A DNA stretch of 64,000 nt, taken from positions 124,001-188,000 of the forward strand of contig NZ_LMQC01000019.1 in NCBI RefSeq assembly GCF_001424485.1, given 5' to 3'. Under the pieces are notes generated by a model. That model saw only the letters and a program-made list of their open reading frames with translations, was not told where the DNA came from and ran no database searches. This document shows positions 57,934-64,000 of the stretch, piece after piece; position 1 is the first letter of the stretch, and every line of letters begins with the position of its first letter. The DNA is from Modestobacter sp. Leaf380. Lineage in GTDB: Bacteria > Actinomycetota > Actinomycetes > Mycobacteriales > Geodermatophilaceae. The position numbers and the translations under genes are program-made.

Positions 57934-60144
57934 TCAGGAGCTGGGGACGGCGACCTTCGCGCCGGACTGCAGCAGCGCGGCCGCCTGGACCAGCGGCACG
58001 GGACGGGACCACAGGTAGCCCTGCCCGAAGGTCGCACCCGCCGAGGTCAGCCAGGCCGCCTGCCCCTCGTCCTCGACGCCCTCGGCGACGGTGGTCAGCC
58101 GCAGCGAACGGCCCATCGAGATGATCGCCTCGGCGAGCGAGGCACCCTGCTCGGAGGAGACGACGTGGTCCACGAAGGACTTGTCCACCTTGAGGACGTC
58201 GACCGGCAGGTCCCGCAGGTAGGACAGCGAGCTGTAGCCGGTGCCGAAGTCGTCGATGGCGATCCGGATGCCGAGCTCGCGCAGCCGGGACAGCTGCGGG
58301 GCGACGACGTCCATCCCGGCCAGGACGGCGGTCTCGGTGATCTCCAGGACCAGCAGCCGCGGTGACAGACCGCTCTCGGCCAGGGCGGCGCGGACCAGGT
58401 CGACGAAGCCGGGCGCGGTGAGCTGCGCGACGGCGACGTTGACCGACATGGCCACGTGCGGCCGACCGGGCTGCTGGAGGGACACCGCGGCGCGGCAGGC
58501 CTCCTGCAGGACCCAGGTGCCCAGCGGGACGATCAGGCCGGACTCCTCGGCCAGCGGCACGAAGTGGTACGGGGCGAGGAGCCCGCGGACCGGGTGCTGC
58601 CAGCGGACCAGCGCCTCGAAGCCGTGCACGGTGGGCCGGCCGTGGTCGGGCACGTGCAGGTCCATGGTCGGCTGGTAGTGCAGCACCAGCTCGCCGGCCT
58701 CCAGGGCCCGCTCGAGGTCCGCGCGCAGCTGCAGCCGGTCCAGGGCGGCCGAGTGCAGGGAGGGCTCGTAGACGGCGGTGCCGTGCTTGCCGCCGTCCTT
58801 GGCCATGTACATGGCGACGTCGGCGTTGCGCAGCAGGTCCGCACCGGTGATCCCCTCGGCGGGCACCTCGGCCAGCCCGATGCTGGCGCTGACGGTGAGC
58901 GAGTGACCCTCCACCAGCACCGGCCGGGACAGCCACTCGTGCACCCGGGCCGCCACGGCGCGGGCCTCCTCGACGTCGGAGCCCTCCAGCAGCAGGGCGA
59001 ACTCGTCGCCCCCCAGCCGGGCCACGGTGTCGCCCTCGCGGGCCACGGTGCGCAGCCGGGTGCCCACCTCGGTGAGCAGCTGGTCCCCGACGTCGTGGCC
59101 GAGCCGGTCGTTGACGTCCTTGAAGTCGTCCAGGTCGATGAACACCAGGGACAGCCCGGCGGCCTGCTGTCCGCGGCGGCGCAGCGCGTGCTCGAGCCGG
59201 TCGCCGAACAGCCGGCGGTTGGACAGCCCGGTGAGCGGGTCGTGCAGGGCCTGGTGGGTCAGCTGGGTCTCCAGCTCGACGCGGGTGGTGACGTCGCGGA
59301 CGGTGAGCACCAGCCCGGCGACGGCGGGGTCGTCGAGCAGGTTGCTGAACACGCCCTCGACGTGCACGACCCGCCCGTCGGGGCGCTGCAGGCGGAAGCC
59401 CACGTCGGAGTCGCCCTCGGGGCGGGCGTCCAGCAGCGCGACGAGTGGTTCGACGTCGGCCGGGTGCACCCGGCCGTGCACGGTGGAGCCGACCAGGGAC
59501 TCGACCTCGGCGTCGAAGAGCCGGACGGCGGAGCCGCTGGCGTAGGTGACCCGCGCGTCGGTGCCGAGCACCACGATGACGTCGGAGCTGCGGCGGACCA
59601 GGCTGGCGAGCCGGCTCTCGCTGACGGCGAGGGCCTGCTGCTCGGTGACCTCGGCCTGCAGCCGGCGGTGCCGGGAGACCAGCCGGCGGAACCAGGCCAT
59701 CCAGCCCACGGAGGCGACCACGAGCATGCCGGCGTAGATCAGCCCGGCCTGGACGTCGAGGACCGCGGCCCGGTCCGCCAGCTCGGTGGACAGCTCGGCG
59801 ACGGCATCCCGCGCGGCGACGGGGGAGTCCACGCCGAGCGCCAGGGAGGTGGCGGCGGAGGTGAGGCTCGCCGCCTGCTCCGGGGACGCACCGAGGTCGC
59901 GCAGCTGCGCGGCGGCGTCCTGCAGCGAGCGGGACAGCGCGGCGGTGTCCGTGGGGGTGGCCATCGACAGCTCCCCGGCGACCCGGGAGACGACCTCGCG
60001 CTGGTCGGCGACCGGGCTGGACCGGACGTAGACGCCGAAGAGGAGCAGGAACTCCACGCCGATCACCGTCAGGGTGCCCAGCAGGGTGAGCACGACGCGC
60101 ACCCTGGAGGCGCGGGGTGCGCTCTCGTCGACCGACCTGCTCAT
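57934..60144 (-). CDS. membrane PAS-GGDEF-EAL protein
   Basis: 736 aa from ATG 60144 (GGAGGG site 7 bases upstream). Two hydrophobic segments (TLLGTLTVIGVEFLLLFGVYV, LIYAGMLVVASVGWMAWF) bracket a sensor region, followed by PAS (RRSSDVIVVLGTDARVTYAS), GGDEF (RLGGDEFALLLEGSD, intact) and EAL (HGFEALVRWQHPV, AIDDFGTGYSSLSYLRDLPVDVLKVDKSFV). Both GGDEF and EAL motifs look intact, so it could make or degrade c-di-GMP. It ends about 100 bases after the sigma gene start, on the same strand. Confidence 0.96.
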   Translation of the reverse strand: MSRSVDESAPRASRVRVVLTLLGTLTVIGVEFLLLFGVYVRSSPVADQREVVSRVAGELSMATPTDTAALSRSLQDAAAQLRDLGASPEQAASLTSAATSLALGVDSPVAARDAVAELSTELADRAAVLDVQAGLIYAGMLVVASVGWMAWFRRLVSRHRRLQAEVTEQQALAVSESRLASLVRRSSDVIVVLGTDARVTYASGSAVRLFDAEVESLVGSTVHGRVHPADVEPLVALLDARPEGDSDVGFRLQRPDGRVVHVEGVFSNLLDDPAVAGLVLTVRDVTTRVELETQLTHQALHDPLTGLSNRRLFGDRLEHALRRRGQQAAGLSLVFIDLDDFKDVNDRLGHDVGDQLLTEVGTRLRTVAREGDTVARLGGDEFALLLEGSDVEEARAVAARVHEWLSRPVLVEGHSLTVSASIGLAEVPAEGITGADLLRNADVAMYMAKDGGKHGTAVYEPSLHSAALDRLQLRADLERALEAGELVLHYQPTMDLHVPDHGRPTVHGFEALVRWQHPVRGLLAPYHFVPLAEESGLIVPLGTWVLQEACRAAVSLQQPGRPHVAMSVNVAVAQLTAPGFVDLVRAALAESGLSPRLLVLEITETAVLAGMDVVAPQLSRLRELGIRIAIDDFGTGYSSLSYLRDLPVDVLKVDKSFVDHVVSSEQGASLAEAIISMGRSLRLTTVAEGVEDEGQAAWLTSAGATFGQGYLWSRPVPLVQAAALLQSGAKVAVPSS

Positions 60145-60302
60145 GCTGCCCTCCGCTGGGCGCACCGGTGGCGCCGTCGCGGAGGACATCGGGCGGTCGG
60201 CCGGCGGACTGCACCCCGGCGCGGACGGGATGCCCCGGCCGGGTGAGACGGATGCGTTCCGGTGTGTTCCGGATCAGGTCCGGTGCCGGAACGCTCCCGC
60301 CG

Positions 60303-60316
60303 GTTCCACGTGGAAC
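60303..60316. other. parS-like palindrome (intergenic)
   Basis: GTTCCACGTGGAAC, identical to the copy at 45048-45061, in the 176-base gap between the AMP-ligase stop (60321) and the GGDEF-EAL start. Its location outside coding sequence is the more convincing of the two. Confidence 0.65.
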
Positions 60317-60320
60317 GGTC

Positions 60321-62006
60321 TCAGCCGCGCAGGTCCGGGAAGTCGGTGTCGCTGAACTCCCGGCTCCCGCCGGCGCCGGCCTCCTCGCGTTGCCGCAGCT
60401 CGACCCGGCGGATCTTGCCCGACACGGTCTTGGGCAGCTCGGCGAACTCGATCTTGCGGACCCGGAGGTAGGGGGCCAGGTTCGCCCGGGCGTGGGCCAG
60501 GATCGACCTCGCGGTCTCCGCCGTCGGCTCGTGCCCCGCCGCCAGCGCCACGTACGCCTTGGGGACGGCGGCCCGCACCGCGTCCGGAGCCGGGACCACC
60601 GCGGCCTCGGCGACGGCCGGGTGCTCGATCAGCACGCTCTCCAGCTCGAACGGGCTGATCTTGTAGTCGCTGGCCTTGAAGACGTCGTCCGTGCGCCCGA
60701 CGTAGGTGATGTAGCCGCGGGCGTCCCGGGTCGCGACGTCCCCGGTGTGGTACCAGCCGCCGGCCATCGCCTCGGCGTTGCGCACCGGGTCCCCGGCGTA
60801 CCCGGTCATCAGCGGGAGCGGGTGCGCCGAGAGGTCCAGGCAGATCTCGCCGTCGTCGCCGACCTCGCCGGTGACCGGGTCGACCAGCACGACCGGGCAA
60901 CCCGGCAGCGGCCGGCCCATCGACCCCGGGGTGACGTCGGAGCCCGGCGTGTTGCCGACGACGGCGGTCATCTCGGTCTGCCCGAACCCGTCGCGCAGGG
61001 TCAGCCCCCACGCCTGCTGCACCTGGGAGATCACCTCGGGGTTCAGCGGCTCCCCGGCTGCGATGACCTCGCGCAGCGAGCCCGGCCCGCCGGACAGGTC
61101 GGCCTGGATGAGCATCCGCCACACCGTGGGCGGGGCGCAGAACGTGGTGATGCCGGCCGACCGGATGCGGTCCAGCAGTGCCGCCGCGTCGAAGCGGGCG
61201 TAGTTGTAGAGGAACACCGTGGACTCGGCGATCCAGGGGGCGAAGAAGCAGGACCAGGCGTGCTTGGCCCAGCCGGGCGAGGAGATGTTGAGGTGCACGT
61301 CGCCGGGCTGCAGGCCCAGCCAGTACACCGTGGACAGGTGCCCGACCGGGTAGGAGACCTGGGTGTGCTCGACCAGCTTGGGCCGCGACGTCGTCCCGGA
61401 GGTGAAGTACAGGAGCAGCGGGTCCCCCGGCGCGGTGCCCGGGTGCTCGACCGGGGCGTCGTCGGCGTCGGCCGCGTCGGCGTAGGACAGCCAGCCCGCG
61501 GCGCCCCCTCCGACCGCGATGCGGGTGTAGTCGCCGTCGACGCGCTCGAACTTCGCCACGTCGGCGGCGTTGGCCACCACGTGTGCGGCCCCGCCCCGCT
61601 CGATCCGGTCCGCCAGGTCCGCCGGGCCCAGCGCGGTGGTCGTCGGCATGATGACCGCGCCGATCTTCATCACCGCCAGCATCGACTCCCACAGCTCGAC
61701 CTGGTTGCCCATCATCAGCACCACCCGGTCGCCCCGGCCGATGCCGACCGAGGAGAACCAGCGGGCCACCTGGTCCGAGCGGCGGACCACCTCGGCGAAG
61801 GAGAACCGGGCCTCGCTGCCGTCCTCCTCCACGATCCACAGTGCGACCCGCTCGTTGCCCCGGGCGTAGGTGTCGAACCAGTCGTGCGCCCAGTTGAAGC
61901 GGTCACCCAGGTCCGGCCAGGAGAACTCCGCGACCGCCCGCTCGTGCTCGCCCCGCAGGCCCAGCAGCTGGTCGCGGGCGGCGCGGTAGACGTCGGTGAC
62001 GCTCAT
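60321..62006 (-). CDS. AMP-binding acyl-CoA synthetase (medium-chain type)
   Basis: 561 aa adenylate-forming enzyme. LLLYFTSGTTSRPKLVEHT is the A3 core (about residue 190). GFGQTEMTAVVGN is A5 and GWYHTGDVATRDARGYITYVGRTDDVFKASDYKISPFELE is the A7-A8 hinge. The A10 lysine is in LPKTVSGKIRRVELR. These fit a MACS-like acyl-CoA synthetase acting on medium-chain or aromatic acids. ATG 62006 has AGGAGG upstream with a longish spacer. The gene stands alone on the minus strand. Confidence 0.95.
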   Translation of the reverse strand: MSVTDVYRAARDQLLGLRGEHERAVAEFSWPDLGDRFNWAHDWFDTYARGNERVALWIVEEDGSEARFSFAEVVRRSDQVARWFSSVGIGRGDRVVLMMGNQVELWESMLAVMKIGAVIMPTTTALGPADLADRIERGGAAHVVANAADVAKFERVDGDYTRIAVGGGAAGWLSYADAADADDAPVEHPGTAPGDPLLLYFTSGTTSRPKLVEHTQVSYPVGHLSTVYWLGLQPGDVHLNISSPGWAKHAWSCFFAPWIAESTVFLYNYARFDAAALLDRIRSAGITTFCAPPTVWRMLIQADLSGGPGSLREVIAAGEPLNPEVISQVQQAWGLTLRDGFGQTEMTAVVGNTPGSDVTPGSMGRPLPGCPVVLVDPVTGEVGDDGEICLDLSAHPLPLMTGYAGDPVRNAEAMAGGWYHTGDVATRDARGYITYVGRTDDVFKASDYKISPFELESVLIEHPAVAEAAVVPAPDAVRAAVPKAYVALAAGHEPTAETARSILAHARANLAPYLRVRKIEFAELPKTVSGKIRRVELRQREEAGAGGSREFSDTDFPDLRG

Positions 62007-62172
62007 CGGCGGTGTCCTCCTGGGGGCGGTCGGGACGCGATCGTCACCCGTCGTGGGGAGCGCCACCACCCCCGGACGTGCCGGACGGTTGCCTGCGCCC
62101 TGGCCCGGGTAGAGAGGGTCCACCCGCGCGGCCGCACTCCCGGCCGCCGCCTCACGACAGGAGCACCACCCC

Positions 62173-62439
62173 ATGGGGATCATCGGATTCCTCGTCTTCG
62201 GACTCGTCGTCGGCGCCGTGGCCCGCCTCATCAAGCCCGGCAAGCAGAACCTCTCGATCCTGGCCACCCTGGGCCTGGGCGTCGTCGGTTCGCTGATCGG
62301 CGGCGTCGTCGCCACCCTGCTGGGCACCGGCCGGTTCACCGAGCTGAACATCCTGGGCGCGATCGTCGCCATCGTGGCCGCCGTGCTGCTGATCGGCGTC
62401 GCCGAGAGCGTCACCGGCAAGCGCTCCGTGCGTCACTGA
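62173..62439 (+). CDS. GlsB/YeaQ/YmgE family membrane protein
   Basis: 88 aa, three hydrophobic segments. GIIGFLVFGLVVGAVARLIKPGKQ and LGLGVVGSLIGGVVATLLG are the transglycosylase-associated protein signature. Often induced by envelope stress; the true function is unknown. Good GGAG site (ACAGGAGCACC) before the ATG. Confidence 0.95.
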   Translation: MGIIGFLVFGLVVGAVARLIKPGKQNLSILATLGLGVVGSLIGGVVATLLGTGRFTELNILGAIVAIVAAVLLIGVAESVTGKRSVRH

Positions 62440-62453
62440 CCCACCCCCAGCCC

Positions 62454-62489
62454 GACGGGCCCGGACACGTGCTGGTGTCCGGGCCCGTC
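62454..62489 (+). terminator. terminator of the GlsB-like gene
   Basis: Perfect 15-base stem GACGGGCCCGGACAC / GTGTCCGGGCCCGTC with a 6-base loop, 14 bases after the stop. Confidence 0.85.
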
Positions 62490-62584
62490 GTCTGCCCGGG
62501 TCCGGCCGGGATGGTCTCGTTACGCCTCGGGGACGGCGGGTAGGCGGCGGTCTCACCCCGTCCGCGACACCCCCGGAGGTCCCC

Positions 62585-63118
62585 GTGGCCCGCAACACCC
62601 TCTCCCGCTCCCTGCACGACGTCGGCCTCGCCGCCTGGTTCGGCGGCACCCTCGCCAACGCGGTCGCCCTCAACGCCGCCGCCTCCGAGGCCGGGGGTGA
62701 CCAGGCCACCGGCGACGTCGCCAACGCCGGCTGGGACCGCTGGACCCCGGTCAACGCACTCGCCATCGGTGCCCACCTGGTCGGCAGCATCGGCCAGCTG
62801 GCCGGGAACAAGGGGCGGGTGGCGAACCAGCAGGGCGTGGCCGGCATGTCCACCGCCAAGACGCTGCTCACCGCCGCCGCGCTGGGCGTCACCGGCTACA
62901 GCCGGCTGCTGGGCCAGAAGGTGTCGGCCGCCGGCGCCCCCGGCCGCGCGGGCACCAAGCCCAGCAAGAAGACCCGGTCCGACGCGGCCGCGGCCCAGCT
63001 GCAGCTGGACCGGCTGCAGTGGGTGGTGCCCGCCCTGACCGGCGCCCTGGTCGTGGTCAGCAGCTACGCCGGGGAGCAGCAGCGGCCCTCCGAGGTGTTG
63101 AGCGGCACCCGCGCCTGA
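62585..63118 (+). CDS. uncharacterised membrane protein
   Basis: 177 aa. RNTLSRSLHDVGLAAWFGGTLANAVALNAAA and TPVNALAIGAHLVGSIGQLAGN suggest amphipathic or membrane segments; QLDRLQWVVPALTGALVVVSSY is a C-terminal hydrophobic helix. It resembles a group of short actinobacterial membrane proteins of unknown role. GTG 62585 has GGAGG 5 bases upstream (CCCGGAGGTCCCC). Confidence 0.85.
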   Translation: MARNTLSRSLHDVGLAAWFGGTLANAVALNAAASEAGGDQATGDVANAGWDRWTPVNALAIGAHLVGSIGQLAGNKGRVANQQGVAGMSTAKTLLTAAALGVTGYSRLLGQKVSAAGAPGRAGTKPSKKTRSDAAAAQLQLDRLQWVVPALTGALVVVSSYAGEQQRPSEVLSGTRA

Positions 63119-63127
63119 GACCCGCAG

Positions 63128-63161
63128 CCGGCGGACGGGGCCCACCTGCCCCGTCCGCCGG
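63128..63161 (+). terminator. terminator after the membrane protein gene
   Basis: Perfect 13-base stem CCGGCGGACGGGG / CCCCGTCCGCCGG, 8-base loop, 9 bases after the stop. Confidence 0.8.
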
Positions 63162-63204
63162 GCCTGGAACCGGACCGGGCGACCACACAGTTGCGCGGTG
63201 CAAC

Positions 63205-63864
63205 ATGTGGGTCGTGTCGACGACGATCCCGACCCGCCTGGCCCTGGCCCTGCCCCTGCTGGTGACCGGTGGTCTGCTCCTCAGCGCCTGCTCCTCCGGG
63301 GGTGACGGGACGGGACCCGCGGCGAGTCCCACCAGCTCGTCGGTGGCCACCCACGCGGCGACGGGCACGACCGGCCCGGCCACGGCACCCGCTCCCACCG
63401 CCGCCCCCGAGCCCAGTGGCGCGGACCCGACGGCCGCCGGCGGTCCGGACCGCTGTCACACCAGCGAGCTCACCGGCCGCCTGACCCCGGGCGACTCGGG
63501 CGCCGGCCACACCGGCGCGACGCTGACGCTGACCGACACCGGCGGCGAGGTCTGCACGGTCTACGGCTACGGCGGCCTGGGGCTCATCGCCCAGGACGGG
63601 GCCGCCGCCCCGACGGTGCAGGACCGGGTGGCGAGCCCCGCACCGCGGACGGTGACCCTGCAGCCCGGGGACGCGGTGTCCTCGACCCTGTACTGGAGCG
63701 ACGTCGCCTCGGGCTCCGAGCCGACCACCGGCGACTGCGAGCCGCAGCCGGGCCAGCTCACCGTCATCCCGCCGGACGAGACCGACGCGCTGTCGGTGAC
63801 CTGGCCCGGCGGCCCGGTGTGCGGGGGCGGGGAGATCCAGCAGACCGCCTACGTCGCGGCCTGA
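63205..63864 (+). CDS. DUF4232-type lipoprotein
   Basis: 219 aa from ATG 63205 (a GTG 9 bases later is possible). Signal peptide with lipobox: VTGGLLLSACSSGGDG, so the Cys is lipid-anchored. After a Thr/Pro/Ala linker, DRCHTSELTGRLTPGDSGAGHTGATLTLTDTG and VCTVYGYGGLGLIAQDG are the DUF4232 motif; the domain holds four cysteines, probably disulfides. Surface protein of unknown function. Confidence 0.9.
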   Translation: MWVVSTTIPTRLALALPLLVTGGLLLSACSSGGDGTGPAASPTSSSVATHAATGTTGPATAPAPTAAPEPSGADPTAAGGPDRCHTSELTGRLTPGDSGAGHTGATLTLTDTGGEVCTVYGYGGLGLIAQDGAAAPTVQDRVASPAPRTVTLQPGDAVSSTLYWSDVASGSEPTTGDCEPQPGQLTVIPPDETDALSVTWPGGPVCGGGEIQQTAYVAA

Positions 63865-63922
63865 ACGGGCGGGCGGGGTTGCACCGACGTGGCACCCGGT
63901 GCCGCCCGGCGTTGACCCGCCG

Positions 63923-63955
63923 GGACCACGCGTGGTCCAGTGACCGTGGTCACTG
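63923..63955. promoter_or_regulatory. two adjacent perfect palindromes at the window end
   Basis: GGACCACGCGTGGTCC (63923-63938) and CAGTGACCGTGGTCACTG (63938-63955) abut. An open plus-strand frame (GTG 63947, then TAGADDDVGGWRGVPV) continues off the window, so these could be operators of a gene that starts there or at the next GTG. Confidence 0.45.
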
Positions 63956-64000
63956 CTGGTGCCGACGACGACGTCGGCGGGTGGAGAGGGGTGCCGGTGC

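Overview
This is a very GC-rich actinobacterial chromosome segment. Third codon positions are almost always G or C, GTG starts are frequent, and stop/start overlaps (GTGA, ATGA, TTGA) link many genes. Gene content (mycofactocin cluster, form II CO dehydrogenase-like operon, Asp23 envelope-stress operon, MSMEG_0568-type nitrogen-starvation cluster, ZTP riboswitch before glyA) fits a soil or stone actinobacterium such as Geodermatophilaceae; that family placement is inference. No tRNA, rRNA, CRISPR array, insertion sequence or prophage was seen.

Layout. 1-8.4 kb: a minus-strand operon of the MSMEG_0565-0572 type (amidohydrolase, MSMEG_0572 protein, radical SAM enzyme, GNAT/AIR-synthase protein, two nitrilases around a flavoprotein, glycosyltransferase), with a correctly spaced GlnR-like box just upstream. 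8.4-9.1 kb: a toxin-antitoxin-like pair whose Fic/Doc motif has lost its histidine. 9.2-12.6 kb: a low-complexity secreted protein and a repeat protein ending in an LAxTG-type sortase signal. 12.7-17.2 kb: glyA behind a ZTP riboswitch, and a TldD/PmbA pair. 17.2-24 kb: LMW protein tyrosine phosphatase, metallo-beta-lactamase-fold protein, a deaminase of the SAH/MTA family, DedA, HAD hydrolase, a Q/P-rich MinD/ParA-like ATPase and an alpha/beta hydrolase. 24-28.8 kb: CODH-like coxS-L-M-G. 29-33 kb: two MFS transporters and a GAF regulator.

33-48.4 kb: a dispersed mycofactocin region. mftR diverges from mftA-B-C, followed by an OYE/FadH oxidoreductase and a coupled 39-codon ORF. Two tandem mycofactocin-type SDRs, a MoxR/VWA pair, a PPOX-fold protein, a second OYE with mftE, a purine/cytosine-type permease, and mftF coupled to a Phd/PIN toxin-antitoxin pair complete it. 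MftA would be processed by MftC with MftB, trimmed by MftE and glycosylated by MftF; the SDRs are the likely cofactor users. No MftD-like or MftG-like gene is in the window.

48.4-64 kb: TetR regulator, cysteine desulfurase-like enzyme, aromatic-ring-type FAD monooxygenase, SpoIIE phosphatase, a seven-gene Asp23/DUF2273/DUF6286 envelope-stress operon headed by an ECF sigma factor and a zinc-finger/Asp23-like fusion, a GGDEF-EAL protein, an acyl-CoA synthetase, small membrane proteins and a DUF4232-type lipoprotein. Two perfect copies of the parS-like palindrome GTTCCACGTGGAAC (45.05 and 60.3 kb) suggest the segment lies in the origin-proximal part of the chromosome.
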